The notes under the pieces are model-generated. The model worked only from the letters and a program-made list of their open reading frames with translations. It was not told the origin of the DNA and searched no databases. The translations under genes were made by a program, and so were the position numbers. Positions 1-8,314 of a DNA stretch of 64,000 nucleotides are shown here, in pieces; positions within the stretch are counted from its first letter, which is position 1, and the number at the start of each line of letters is the position of its first letter. This stretch comes from Streptomyces griseoflavus (lineage in GTDB: Bacteria > Actinomycetota > Actinomycetes > Streptomycetales > Streptomycetaceae): assembly GCF_014649995.1 (NCBI RefSeq), contig NZ_BMUC01000006.1, forward strand, positions 313,290-377,289, in the 5' to 3' direction.

Positions 1-2
1 GG

Positions 3-890
3 TACATCGGCGTGGAGATGGCCGAGGCGATGATCAAACGCGGCTACGAGGTGACGGTCGTCAACCGCGGCAAGGAGCCCATGGCGACCCTCGACCCCGA
101 CATGGGCCGCCTGGTGCACCGGGCCATGGAGGGCATGGGCATCACCATGGTCAACGACGCCGAGGTCACCAAGCTGCTGACGGGTGACGACGGCCGGGTG
201 CGCGCGGTCGCCACGGAGAGCGCCGAGTACCCGGCCGACGTCGTCGTCCTCGGCATCGGCGTGCGGCCGGAGACGGCGCTCGCGCGGGCGGCAGGGCTCC
301 CCCTGGGCGACTCCGGCGGGCTGCTCACCGACCGGTCGATGCGGGTGCGGGGGCACGAGAACATCTGGGCGGGCGGCGACTGCGTGGAGGTCCTCGACCT
401 GGTCTCCGGGCAGCAGCGGCACATCCCGCTGGGCACCCACGCCAACAAGCACGGCCAGATCATCGGCGCCAACGCGGGCGGGGGCTACGCCACCTTCCCG
501 GGCGTGGTCGGCACGGCGGTCAGCAAGGTGTGCGACCTGGAGATCGCGCGCACGGGGCTGCGGGAGACTGACGCCCGCCGGGCGGGTCTGCGGTTCGAGT
601 CGGTGACCATCGAGTCGACCAGCCGGGCCGGCTACTACCCGGACGCCTCGCCCATGACGGTGAAGATGCTCGCCGAACTGCGCACGGGCCGCCTCCTCGG
701 CGTGCAGATCGTCGGCCGTGAGGGCGCGGGCAAGCGGGTCGACATCGCGGCGGTCGCCCTCACGGCCGGCATGACGGTGGAGCAGATGACCGCCCTCGAC
801 CTGGGCTACGCCCCGCCGTTCTCACCGGTCTGGGACCCGGTCCTGGTGGCGGCCCGCAAGGCGACGGCGAAGATCGGGGCAGCCGTGTGA
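3..890 (+). CDS. FAD/NAD(P)-dependent disulfide reductase, 5'-truncated (CoA-disulfide reductase-like)
   Basis: The reading frame is open from the first bases (Y-I-G then GVEMAEAM), so the start lies outside the window; the GTG at 12 is internal. GYIGVEMAEA is the end of the second (NAD-binding) glycine-rich motif of class I pyridine nucleotide-disulfide oxidoreductases. Downstream are the FAD-contacting ENIWAGGDC segment, PLGTHANKHG, and a C-terminal dimerisation domain containing GREGAGKRVD and a YAPPFSP end. This pattern fits the NADH oxidase/CoA-disulfide reductase subfamily. The redox cysteine normally sits in the missing N-terminus, so the exact substrate (CoA disulfide, oxygen or other) cannot be decided. 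It is a soluble flavoenzyme by family. The family call is firm and the substrate is inferred. Confidence 0.85.
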   Translation, partial: YIGVEMAEAMIKRGYEVTVVNRGKEPMATLDPDMGRLVHRAMEGMGITMVNDAEVTKLLTGDDGRVRAVATESAEYPADVVVLGIGVRPETALARAAGLPLGDSGGLLTDRSMRVRGHENIWAGGDCVEVLDLVSGQQRHIPLGTHANKHGQIIGANAGGGYATFPGVVGTAVSKVCDLEIARTGLRETDARRAGLRFESVTIESTSRAGYYPDASPMTVKMLAELRTGRLLGVQIVGREGAGKRVDIAAVALTAGMTVEQMTALDLGYAPPFSPVWDPVLVAARKATAKIGAAV

Positions 891-915
891 GGGGGGCCGT
901 GCGGCGCCGCTGACA

Positions 916-938
916 GGGGCGCGGGGAACCGCGCGACA
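916..938 (+). repeat. dispersed intergenic repeat, copy 1
   Basis: A 23-bp core beginning GGGGCGCGGGGAAC and ending GCGCGACA lies just after the reductase stop. The same core, with one C/T difference, occurs on the opposite strand at 15854-15876. I know this motif as a common intergenic element in Streptomyces genomes; its role is not known to me. Confidence 0.6.
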
Positions 939-986
939 CGCCGCGGCGGACCGGCGCGCCCGGTTCCCCCGCGGCGTCCCGCCGGC

Positions 987-1307
987 TCACCCGGTGCCGT
1001 TGATCCGCTCGATCGCCTGCCGCGCCTGCTCCGCCGGCGGCCGGGACGGCAACGAGGACACCGAGGCGCTCGACGGCACGGGCGGCGGCTGCTCCCCCGC
1101 CGGTCGCGCGTGCGCGGCGGGCCGCGCGGACCGCAGCCGGTGGCTCACCGCCTCGTCCAGCGTCACCGGCCGCTGCGTCTGGGAGGCGAGCCGCCCGGCC
1201 TCCTGGCCGAGCCGGGCGATGTCCTCCCAGGGCAGGCGCACCACGAGCGTCAGCTCGGCCTCGCCGTCGGGCAGCGCGTGCATCGCGGGACTCACTCGGT
1301 CGTTCAT
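987..1307 (-). CDS. small hypothetical protein
   Basis: This gives a 106-aa protein from the ATG at 1307. That start is chosen because a GAGGG ribosome-binding site (1316-1320) sits 8 nt upstream; a longer in-frame start at 1322 has none. The first half is well ordered (residues ~15-55, with [15 protein letters not shown] and [12 protein letters not shown]) and suggests a small helical or strand-helix domain. The second half is Ala/Pro/Ser rich and probably disordered. There is no signal peptide or membrane segment. I do not recognise the family. It is convergent with the flavoenzyme and divergent from the rhomboid gene, with a 123-bp gap for promoters. High GC3 and the good RBS support a real gene. 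Confidence 0.6.
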   Translation of the reverse strand: MNDRVSPAMHALPDGEAELTLVVRLPWEDIARLGQEAGRLASQTQRPVTLDEAVSHRLRSARPAAHARPAGEQPPPVPSSASVSSLPSRPPAEQARQAIERINGTG

Positions 1308-1430
1308 CGCCACATCCCTCACGTCGGCCCCGCGGCGTCTTCCCCGCGCCGCGGACGTCGAGGAGTCATACGCACGCCCGTACGGCTGTGTTCAGCGGGG
1401 CCCCGGATTCACGCACCGGCCTCCGGGCAC

Positions 1431-2261
1431 ATGTGGAGCGTGGTCATCCCCGTGCACGACGTGAACCCGGCGCGACGCACCCCGTGGGTGACGTACGCGC
1501 TGATCGCCGCCAACTTCGTCGTCTTCCTGGCGTTCACGCCCGGCGTCGTCGACTCGCTCACCGGCGGCAGCGGCCTGGCCGAGCTGTGCCGGCTCCAGGC
1601 GTTCCTGGAGCGCTACGCGGTGGTCCCGCAGGAGCTGATCCACCACCGGACACCGGACCTGGTGCCCACGGGCGGCACCGGCGTGGGCCCCCAGGGGCCG
1701 GGATGCGTGGTGGACCGGCCGGGCTACGACAAGTCCCCCGAGCTGAGCGTCCTCACGGCGATGTTCCTGCACGGCGGCTGGCTGCACCTGCTGGGCAACA
1801 TGCTGTTCCTGTGGATCTTCGGCAACAACGTCGAGGACCGCCTGGGGCACGTCCGCTACCTGCTGTTCTACCTGGTGTGCGGGTACGCGGCGGCGTACGG
1901 CTTCGCCCTCCTCAACGCCGGCTCGGGCGACCCCCTGATCGGCGCGTCCGGAGCCGTGGCCGGGGTGCTGGGCGCCTACCTGGTGCTCTACCCGAAGGCC
2001 CGCGTGTGGGTCCTCGTCCCCTTCCTGATCTTCCTGCCCCTGCGGCTGCCCGCCTGGCTGGTCCTGGGCTCCTGGTTCGTGCTGCAGGCGTTCTACTCCG
2101 CCGGCCAGGGGGTGTCCGAGGCCGGCACCGTCGCCTACGTGGCCCATGTGGCCGGCTTCGCCGTCGGCATGCTCCTCGCCTGGCCCCTCAAGCCCGGCAC
2201 TCCCCCGCCGCCGGACCCGCACGGCGTCCGCTTCGGCCGGCGGGCCCGGCGGACCTGGTAG
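1431..2261 (+). CDS. rhomboid family intramembrane serine protease
   Basis: A 276-aa polytopic membrane protein that cleaves substrates within the bilayer. The family signatures are clear: [18 protein letters not shown] in the second membrane helix, the catalytic serine in [13 protein letters not shown], and the catalytic histidine in [11 protein letters not shown]. About six hydrophobic helices can be counted. A loop with two cysteines (around residues 53 and 92) lies between helix 1 and helix 2. The start is uncertain: the ATG at 1431 has no clear Shine-Dalgarno, and a GTG at 1440 would give a protein beginning VIPVHDVNP, as I recall for homologues. The substrate is unknown. The gene is single and convergent with the GntR gene across a hairpin. 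Confidence 0.88.
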   Translation: MWSVVIPVHDVNPARRTPWVTYALIAANFVVFLAFTPGVVDSLTGGSGLAELCRLQAFLERYAVVPQELIHHRTPDLVPTGGTGVGPQGPGCVVDRPGYDKSPELSVLTAMFLHGGWLHLLGNMLFLWIFGNNVEDRLGHVRYLLFYLVCGYAAAYGFALLNAGSGDPLIGASGAVAGVLGAYLVLYPKARVWVLVPFLIFLPLRLPAWLVLGSWFVLQAFYSAGQGVSEAGTVAYVAHVAGFAVGMLLAWPLKPGTPPPPDPHGVRFGRRARRTW

Positions 2262-2315
2262 GGCGGCCGCGCCCCGGGCCGGGGACGGGCCGGGCCCCGG
2301 AGCGGGCGGGGCGGC

Positions 2316-2341
2316 GGGCGGCGGTCCGGGGACCGCCGCCC
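2316..2341. terminator. bidirectional hairpin terminator
   Basis: A perfect 12-bp stem (GGGCGGCGGTCC / GGACCGCCGCCC) with a 2-nt loop lies between the convergent rhomboid and GntR genes. There is no T-run, as is usual in streptomycetes. Confidence 0.6.
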
Positions 2342-2346
2342 GGCCG

Positions 2347-3105
2347 TCACCGGCGCAGCAGCAGCGAGGTGACCCGCAGGCGCCCGCTGTGGATCCACAC
2401 GTCCGAGTACTCCACCGGCCGGTCGTCGGCGAGGTAGGTGACCTGCTGGAGGTACTGCACGGGGGCGCCCTCGTCCAGCTCCAGGGCGGTGGCGACGTCG
2501 TCGGTGGCGGCCTCGGCGCCGAAGGTACGGCGGGCGGTGGCGATCTTCAGCCCGTAGGTGCCCTCCAGGACGCCGAAGAGGCTGGAGGTCGTGAAGTCCT
2601 CCTCCTCGATCCCGGGCGCGAGGTCGGTGCGGACGAAGTTGAACAGCAGCGCGACCGGCCCCTGGTCCGTCCGGCGTACCCGCACCAGCCGCAGCACCTG
2701 GGTGCCGGGGGCGACGTCCAGCAGGGCGGCGACGGGGCGCGGCGGCACGATCAGCGAGCATTCGCGCACCGAGGTCGTGGTGACGATCCCCTGGCTGGCG
2801 AAGTCCTCGGACAGGGTGCTCAGTTTCTGGGCGATCGCGGGCTCGATCGTCGTGGAGGTGACGAAGGTGCCCCGCCCGCGCACCTGGCGCAGCAGGCCCT
2901 CCTCGATGAGCGTGGTCAGCGCCCGGCGCAGGGTGCCGCGGCTGACGCCGAACTCACGGGCCAGTTCCGGCTCGCTCTTGAGGCGGTAGTGCGGCGGCCA
3001 CTCACCTCCCGCGATGCGCAGCCTGATGTGTTCCGAGATCTGGACGTGGATCGCCGTGGGGACGTCCCGCTTGATACCCGGGGGCTGCCGTTCGTCGGCC
3101 GTCAC
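2347..3105 (-). CDS. GntR-family (HutC/UTRA) transcriptional regulator
   Basis: A 252-aa regulator. Residues ~18-85 form a GntR winged helix ([20 protein letters not shown] is the recognition region), and residues ~100-245 form a UTRA effector-binding domain of the HutC type. The start is a GTG; an AAGGAG lies 11 nt upstream. It is the last gene on the same strand as the ribose-type operon, but a strong terminator separates it from the aldolase gene, so it is probably transcribed mainly from its own short upstream region. The obvious target is the operon promoter near 9,280, where an 8-bp TATGGACA dyad brackets the start of transcription. By family it would be a repressor released by a phosphorylated sugar. 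That ligand and target are inferred from context. Confidence 0.9.
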   Translation of the reverse strand: MTADERQPPGIKRDVPTAIHVQISEHIRLRIAGGEWPPHYRLKSEPELAREFGVSRGTLRRALTTLIEEGLLRQVRGRGTFVTSTTIEPAIAQKLSTLSEDFASQGIVTTTSVRECSLIVPPRPVAALLDVAPGTQVLRLVRVRRTDQGPVALLFNFVRTDLAPGIEEEDFTTSSLFGVLEGTYGLKIATARRTFGAEAATDDVATALELDEGAPVQYLQQVTYLADDRPVEYSDVWIHSGRLRVTSLLLRR

Positions 3106-3167
3106 CGTGGTCGCATCTCCTTAGTGTGCTCTCGCCGGAGGGCGTGCGCCGCTCCGGCGTCGAAAAC

Positions 3168-3200
3168 CGTGCCCCGGCCGCGACGGGCGGCCGGGGCACG
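3168..3200 (-). terminator. intrinsic terminator of the ribose-type operon
   Basis: A perfect 14-bp GC-rich stem (CGTGCCCCGGCCGC and its complement) with a short loop follows the aldolase stop. On the minus strand it is followed by GTTTTC, giving a short U-tract. It separates the catabolic operon from the gntR gene. Confidence 0.75.
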
Positions 3201-3214
3201 ACGACGGCGGCCGG

Positions 3215-3928
3215 TCAGTAGCTGACGGTGGAGTCGTTCCCACTGTCGGTGATGATGGCCAGTCCGGCGCTGGTCCCCAGCAGGGAGGCCCCCGCGCGGA
3301 GCAGTTCGAGGCCCTGCCGGTAGCTCTTGATCGAACCCGACGCCTTGACCCGTACCCCTTCGCGCGCCCGGTCAACAAGGTAACGAACGCTGGTCGGATT
3401 CGCAGTCTCGATCTGCCCGCTGCTGGCGTTCTTCAGGAACGAGGCGCCCGCCTCCATGGCGAGTTCGACGGCGGCCTCCTTCTCCGCGTCGGTGAGCAGC
3501 GGCAGTTCCAGCATGACCTTGACGGGCAGGCCCGAGGCCCGCACGACGCCCGCGATGTCCTCGCGGAAGTCGTCGTAGCGGCCGCTCTTGAGCCAGCCGA
3601 CCTGGACGCCGATGTCGAGCTGGTCGGCGCCGAGCCGGGCGATCTCGGCGGCTTCCGCGGCCTTTCCGGCGCTGGTCATGACGCCGACAGTCGGGAAGTC
3701 GAGGGCGGTGGCGACCTCGACTCCGGTGCCGCCGAGTTCGGCGACCACGACGGGCAGCCAGGAGGCGGGCACCATCGCCGCGTTGAAGCCGTGGGTGACG
3801 GCCTCCCGCGCGTGGGCGATCATCTCGTCGCGGGTCGCGTCCGGATCGATCTTGGTGTGCTGGATGAAGGGCGCCAACTCGGCCGGGGTGAGGTCGAGTT
3901 CGACGGCGTTTGCGGTGATGTTGGACAC
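3215..3928 (-). CDS. deoC: DeoC-like class I aldolase (deoxyribose-phosphate aldolase family)
   Basis: A 237-aa TIM-barrel aldolase. DeoC landmarks are present: an Asp in GADQLDIGVQ, the Schiff-base lysine in SFLKNASSG, and the second active-site lysine in VRVKASGSIKSYRQG. It differs from textbook DeoC: the N-terminal GFPLG element is replaced by ALDFPTVGVMTSAG, and STGF becomes ASSG. The substrate may therefore not be 2-deoxyribose-5-phosphate. The GTG start has an AGGGAG ribosome-binding site 9 nt upstream. It is the last gene of the operon, 129 bp after the pyranase gene and before a strong terminator. In this setting it would cleave the phosphorylated imported sugar to a C2 or C3 unit plus glyceraldehyde-3-phosphate. 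The family call is sure; the substrate is inferred. Confidence 0.85.
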   Translation of the reverse strand: MSNITANAVELDLTPAELAPFIQHTKIDPDATRDEMIAHAREAVTHGFNAAMVPASWLPVVVAELGGTGVEVATALDFPTVGVMTSAGKAAEAAEIARLGADQLDIGVQVGWLKSGRYDDFREDIAGVVRASGLPVKVMLELPLLTDAEKEAAVELAMEAGASFLKNASSGQIETANPTSVRYLVDRAREGVRVKASGSIKSYRQGLELLRAGASLLGTSAGLAIITDSGNDSTVSY

Positions 3929-4057
3929 GGGGTCGTTCTCCCTAGGGATGGGGGGCGGCAGGGCCCGGCGGACCGCCCGCCGGGGCTGCCCATGGACGGG
4001 ACCGCCGGGTGGCCGGAGCCGGCGTGGATGGCCGGGCTCCGGGTGACGGGCGGGCGC

Positions 4058-4513
4058 TCAGATCTTGGAGGCGTACTCGTCCGGTACGACGACGTCCTCT
4101 CCGCCGAACCACCGGGGGGCGTCGACGCCGCAGTACAGGCCGACGTTGCCCCAGGGTTCGAAGGCGCCGGTGCGCACGACGGCCTTGGCCTGCCGGGCCA
4201 GGCCGCCGAGCACCTCGGCGTGCGGGCGGGTGGTGAACTCGGCGCCGGCGAAGCGTTCCCGCAGCCACGCGTCGAGGCGGGGGTTGTGGGTGGGCACGTT
4301 CTCCGCGCGGACCACGCCCTCGACGACCAGTTCGTCGGCGATGAGGCCGAGCACGGTGCGCAGGTCGGGCAGGTTCTCGGCGACGGCGAGGTCGATGCGG
4401 TGGGCGTCGCGCGGTACGGGGAAGCCCGCGTCCACGACGAGCAGCAGGTCGGTGTGGCCGAGGGTGGCGAGGACTCCGCTCAGTTCGGCGTTGAGGATGC
4501 CGGAGCGCTTCAT
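4058..4513 (-). CDS. rbsD: RbsD/FucU-family sugar pyranase (mutarotase)
   Basis: A 151-aa cytoplasmic protein of the RbsD/FucU fold. It interconverts pyranose and furanose (or anomeric) forms of an imported sugar so that the kinase can use it. The active-site signature LGHTDLLLVVDAG (catalytic His and Asp) and the C-terminal RTGAFEPWGNVGLYCGV strand are visible. The ATG at 4513 is preferred over an upstream in-frame start because it is preceded by AAAGG and aligns with the family's MKRSGILN-type start. The protein is slightly longer than E. coli RbsD. It lies between the ATPase and aldolase genes, 107 bp after the ATPase stop. Ribose is the default substrate, but FucU-like alternatives cannot be excluded. 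Confidence 0.85.
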   Translation of the reverse strand: MKRSGILNAELSGVLATLGHTDLLLVVDAGFPVPRDAHRIDLAVAENLPDLRTVLGLIADELVVEGVVRAENVPTHNPRLDAWLRERFAGAEFTTRPHAEVLGGLARQAKAVVRTGAFEPWGNVGLYCGVDAPRWFGGEDVVVPDEYASKI

Positions 4514-4620
4514 GGTGGTTACTGCCTTTCGGGTGGGGCCGTCGCAGGGCGGGCGCTGCGAGGAGGTGTTCGGATCGGGGCAGGTCCGGACGGTTCCGGG
4601 TCCGGACGGGCGGCCGGGGC

Positions 4621-6195
4621 TCACGCCGCGGCCGGTGCCGCTCCGGTGGCGAGGGTCATCACGGACTCCTCGGTGGCCTCGGCGGTGTCGACGACGGCCA
4701 CCAGGCGGCCCTCGCTCATCACCGCGACGCGGTCGGTCAGGGTGAGCAGTTCGGGCAGGTCCGAGGAGGAGCAGAGGATCGCCAGGCCCTTGTCCGCGAG
4801 TGCGGACAGCTGCGCGTAGATCTCGGCCTTCGCCCCGATGTCCACGCCGCGGGTGGGCTCGTCGAGGATCAGCACCCCGGGGTCGATCGCCAGCCAGCGG
4901 CCCAGCACGGCCTTCTGCTGGTTGCCTCCGGACAGGCTGGTGATGGGCTGGCCGATGGTGGCCGTCTTCACCCTCAGCCGCCGTGCCTGCTCGGTGGCGG
5001 CGGAGTCGAAGGCCCGGCGCCGGACGATGCCGAACCGGCTGAAGGTCTTCGCGGTGAGGGCTCCGATGTTCTCGCCGACGCTCATGGTGGTGAGCAGGCC
5101 CTGGGCGCGGCGCTCACCGGGGACGAACGCCAGCCGGCGTTCGACGCTGGCGATCGGGTTGCGCCGGTCGTAGGGGCGGCCGAGCAGTTCCACCGTGCCG
5201 CCGGTGCCCGGGTCACCGCCGAAGAGGTTGTGCAGCAGTTCCACCCGGCCGGAGTCGGGCAGGCCGGCGACTCCGAGGATCTCACCGGGGCGCAGGTCGA
5301 AGGAGACGCCGTGGTGCCGGCGGCCGCTCAGGTCGCGCACCTTGAGGGCGGGTTCGACGGCAGGGTCCGGCCCGGTCCCCTGGTCCGCGCGGCGGGTGAA
5401 GCCGCCGAGCTCGCGCCCGACCATGGCCGCGACCGCCTCGTCGGGGTGCGTCTCCGAGCTGCGCCAGGACGCCACATGGGTGCCGTCGCGCAGCACCTGG
5501 ATGTGGTCCGCCAGGTGGAAGACCTCGGGCATCCGGTGGGAGACGTAGAGCATGGTCGTCCCGGCCGCCTTGAGCTTGTCCATCAGGGCGAACAGCCGGT
5601 CGGCCTCGGCGGGGGTGAGCATCGCGGTCGGCTCGTCCAGGATCAGGACGCGGCAGCCCCGGGCGATGGAGCGGGCCACCACGATGAGCTGCTGGGTCGC
5701 CAGGTCCAGGGTCCGTACGGAGGCGTTCGGGTCCAGGTCGAGGTCGAGTTCCGCGAGCAGTTCGGTGGTGCGTTCCAGCATCCGCCGCCGGGAGGGGAAC
5801 CAGCGGTGGCCGGGCTCGACTCCGCTGAGCACGTTCTCCGCCACGGTGCGGTCGGGCAGCAGCGACAGTTCCTGGGGGACGATCGCCACGCCGTGGCGGC
5901 TGAGCATCGTACTGGGTTCAAAGGAGGTCACCTCCTCGCCGAAGACGGTGACGGTGCCCTCGCTGGGCGGCTGCAGACCGGCCAGGATCTTCAGCAGGGT
6001 GGACTTTCCCGCGCCGTTCTCCCCCAGCAGCGCGGTGACCTCCCCGGCGGGGACGTCGAAGGAGACGTCGCGCAGGGCGCGGACCGGGCCGAAGTTGCGG
6101 GACAGGCCCTGGATGCGGACGGCCGGGCCGGCGGTGTCCGGGGCCGCCGTGCGGTCCGGTCCCGCCGCCGGGACGTCACGGGGTGCGGCGGTCAT
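4621..6195 (-). CDS. rbsA: sugar ABC transporter ATP-binding protein (RbsA/MglA type, two NBDs)
   Basis: A 524-aa duplicated ATPase that energises ribose-type sugar uptake. The N-terminal nucleotide-binding domain has Walker A GENGAGKST and Walker B LILDEPTAML; its signature is degenerate (LDLATQQ). The C-terminal domain has a strong signature LSGGNQQKAVLGRWL and LILDEPTRGVDIGAKAE but no Walker A lysine (GLPDSGRVELLHNL), as is usual for this class. The start is the ATG that overlaps the stop of the binding-protein gene by one base (TGATG), so translation is coupled. It would pair with the permease encoded two genes upstream. The specific sugar is inferred from the neighbouring ribokinase and RbsD homologue. 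Confidence 0.93.
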   Translation of the reverse strand: MTAAPRDVPAAGPDRTAAPDTAGPAVRIQGLSRNFGPVRALRDVSFDVPAGEVTALLGENGAGKSTLLKILAGLQPPSEGTVTVFGEEVTSFEPSTMLSRHGVAIVPQELSLLPDRTVAENVLSGVEPGHRWFPSRRRMLERTTELLAELDLDLDPNASVRTLDLATQQLIVVARSIARGCRVLILDEPTAMLTPAEADRLFALMDKLKAAGTTMLYVSHRMPEVFHLADHIQVLRDGTHVASWRSSETHPDEAVAAMVGRELGGFTRRADQGTGPDPAVEPALKVRDLSGRRHHGVSFDLRPGEILGVAGLPDSGRVELLHNLFGGDPGTGGTVELLGRPYDRRNPIASVERRLAFVPGERRAQGLLTTMSVGENIGALTAKTFSRFGIVRRRAFDSAATEQARRLRVKTATIGQPITSLSGGNQQKAVLGRWLAIDPGVLILDEPTRGVDIGAKAEIYAQLSALADKGLAILCSSSDLPELLTLTDRVAVMSEGRLVAVVDTAEATEESVMTLATGAAPAAA

Positions 6196-7220
6196 CAGTC
6201 CTCCACGGTCGCGTCGGCGAGGTTGTCGCGGGTGATGAACTGCGCCCCGGTGTCCACGCCGGTGATCTCGGTGCCCTCGGTGAGGAAGTCGTGCAGCACC
6301 TTGACCGCCTGGTAGCCCTGCTCGGTGGGGTTCTGGCTGATGGTGAAGTCCAGGACGCCGCGCTCGATGTACTCGGAGGTCTGGGTGAGCAGGTCGAAGC
6401 CGCCCATGGTGATGTCGTCCGCCTTGCCGGACTGGGCCACCCACTTGGCGGCGGCCGTGGTCGAGCAGCAGTCCAGGCCGGCGACGGCGACCACACCGGA
6501 CTGGCCGGACATGCTGGACTCGACGGTGTTGTAGGCGCTGTTCGGCTCGTTGCCGACGTTGACGGGTCCGACGATCTTCAGGCCGCTGCCGTCCAGGCCC
6601 TCCTTGAAACCGCTGAAGCGGTCGTGCGACCAGCCGGCTCCGGTGTCGACGGAGAAGACCACGACGGACTTGCCCTGGACGTCGCCGTTCAGGTTCTTGC
6701 GGAGCTCCTCGGCCTGCGCCTTGCCGGAGCCCTTGAGGTCCTGGCCGACGAAGCCCATCTGCTCGGAGTCGGGGTTGTCGGTGTTGAAGGAGATGATCGG
6801 TATGCCGGCCTTGTAGGCCTGGCTGATGACCGGCTTGAGGGCGTCGCTGGAGGCGGAGGAGACGGCGAGTCCGTCCACGGCCTTCTGCTGGATGAGCGTC
6901 TGGATCTCGGAGACCTGCTTGGCGGCGTCACCGCCGGTCGGGCCGATGAGGGCGACGTCGGCGCCGAGTTCCACGCCGGCGCGCTTCATGCCCGCGCCGA
7001 TCGGCGTGGCGAAGGCGAGGGACGGGTCGTGGTAGCTCAGCTTGATGCGCATCGGCTTGTCGTCGTCGATCCGCTGCTGGATGTACGACGCGAGCTCGAA
7101 GGATCCGTCGGCGGAGCCGCCGGAGTCGGCCGCGGTGACGGCGCCGCACGCGGTGAGGGACAGGGCCGCGGCGGCGGCCGTCGCGGCCGAGAGGCATCTG
7201 CGGAGGGTACGCGAGGACAT
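6195..7220 (-). CDS. rbsB: sugar ABC transporter substrate-binding lipoprotein (RbsB type)
   Basis: A 341-aa periplasmic-binding-protein-like domain (Peripla_BP_4 type) anchored as a lipoprotein. The N-terminus has a short basic region, a hydrophobic stretch and the lipobox LTACG. The mature part alternates between the two lobes, with GPTGGDAAKQVSEIQTLIQQ, DGLAVSSASSDAL, IPIISFNTDN and FVGQDLKGSG, all typical of the family. The ATG start has an AGGAG ribosome-binding site. The gap after the permease gene is 59 bp. It captures the sugar outside the membrane and delivers it to the permease. Vicinal cysteines (GLDCCSTT) occur in the ligand-lobe region, which is unusual for RbsB homologues; their role is unknown. 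Confidence 0.92.
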   Translation of the reverse strand: MSSRTLRRCLSAATAAAAALSLTACGAVTAADSGGSADGSFELASYIQQRIDDDKPMRIKLSYHDPSLAFATPIGAGMKRAGVELGADVALIGPTGGDAAKQVSEIQTLIQQKAVDGLAVSSASSDALKPVISQAYKAGIPIISFNTDNPDSEQMGFVGQDLKGSGKAQAEELRKNLNGDVQGKSVVVFSVDTGAGWSHDRFSGFKEGLDGSGLKIVGPVNVGNEPNSAYNTVESSMSGQSGVVAVAGLDCCSTTAAAKWVAQSGKADDITMGGFDLLTQTSEYIERGVLDFTISQNPTEQGYQAVKVLHDFLTEGTEITGVDTGAQFITRDNLADATVED

Positions 7221-7279
7221 CGGTGCTCCTTGGGTGTGCGAAGCGGGCGGTGCGGGTGGAGGGGTGCGGGCGGCGGCGG

Positions 7280-8314
7280 TCAGGCGCGGGACTTGCGCTT
7301 GCGCTGCCAGGTGTCCGCGGCGACGGCGGCGACGATGACCAGGCCGGTGACGACGGTCTGCCAGAAGGACGAGATGCCCTTGATGTTGAGGATGTTCTGG
7401 AGCAGTCCGATGAAGGCGACACCGATGACGGTGCCCCACATGGTGCCCGAGCCGCCGAAGAGGGCGGCGCCGCCGATGATGACGGCGGAGATGACGGTGA
7501 GTTCCAGTCCCTGACCGGTCACGCCCTGCACGTAGGAGAGGAAGGACAGACCGAGCACGCCGGCCAGACCGGCGGTGAATCCGGACAGGACGAAGGCGGT
7601 GAGCTTGACCCGCTTGACGTCGACGCCGACGAGCCGGGCCGCCTCCTGGTTGCCGCCGACCGCGTAGGTGTTGAAGCCGAAGCGGGAGCGGGCCAGCAGG
7701 ATCACGCCGATGGCGGCGACGACGGCGAAGAAGACGAACTGCATCGGTACCAGGCCGAACAGCCGTCCCTGGCCGAGGAGGTTGAACTCCGCGACGCCGG
7801 GCTGGGAGGAGCTGAGGGAGATCGGGGCGCCGTCGGAGATGAGCAGGGCGACGCCGCGGAAGACGCTGAGCGTGCCCAGGGTGACGATGAAGGACGGCAC
7901 GCCCAGCAGCACCACGGCCAGCCCGTTGAGGAGTCCGGCCACGACGCCCACGGCCAGGCCGGCCAGCATGGCCAGGGGCCAGCTCCAGCCGTCCGATATC
8001 AGCATTCCGGTGGAGATCGCGGACAGCGCGTAGATGGAGCCGACCGAGAGGTCGATCTCGCCGTTGAGGATGACGAAGGTCACCCCGACGGCCATGATGC
8101 CGATCTGCGCGATCTGCTGGCCCACCGAGAGCAGGTTGTCCGACTGGGCGAAGGTCGGCGAGAGCACGGTGCCCAGCAGGAACAGGGCGACGAGCGCGGC
8201 GAAGACGCCGGACTCCCGCGCGTGCAGCAGCCTGCGCAGGGCGAGCGGGAACTGCCGGGCGTTCCCGTCGGACGGCGGGGCGGTGGTGGGCGGCTTGGAG
8301 AGGGTCGAGGTCAC
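7280..8314 (-). CDS. rbsC: sugar ABC transporter permease (RbsC type)
   Basis: A 344-aa integral membrane protein with eight to ten hydrophobic segments. Family signatures are the NGEIDLSVGSIYALSA segment, the cytoplasmic RSRFGFNTYAVGGNQEAARLVG loop that contacts the ATPase, and ALFGGSGTMWGTVIGV near the C-terminus. The start is the GTG at 8314, whose GTGA overlaps the ribokinase stop, so the two genes are translationally coupled. The N-terminal ~30 residues are cytoplasmic and polar; the C-terminus ends in a basic WQRKRKSRA tail, consistent with an inside location. It forms the channel for the sugar bound by the lipoprotein encoded downstream. Confidence 0.92.
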   Translation of the reverse strand: MTSTLSKPPTTAPPSDGNARQFPLALRRLLHARESGVFAALVALFLLGTVLSPTFAQSDNLLSVGQQIAQIGIMAVGVTFVILNGEIDLSVGSIYALSAISTGMLISDGWSWPLAMLAGLAVGVVAGLLNGLAVVLLGVPSFIVTLGTLSVFRGVALLISDGAPISLSSSQPGVAEFNLLGQGRLFGLVPMQFVFFAVVAAIGVILLARSRFGFNTYAVGGNQEAARLVGVDVKRVKLTAFVLSGFTAGLAGVLGLSFLSYVQGVTGQGLELTVISAVIIGGAALFGGSGTMWGTVIGVAFIGLLQNILNIKGISSFWQTVVTGLVIVAAVAADTWQRKRKSRA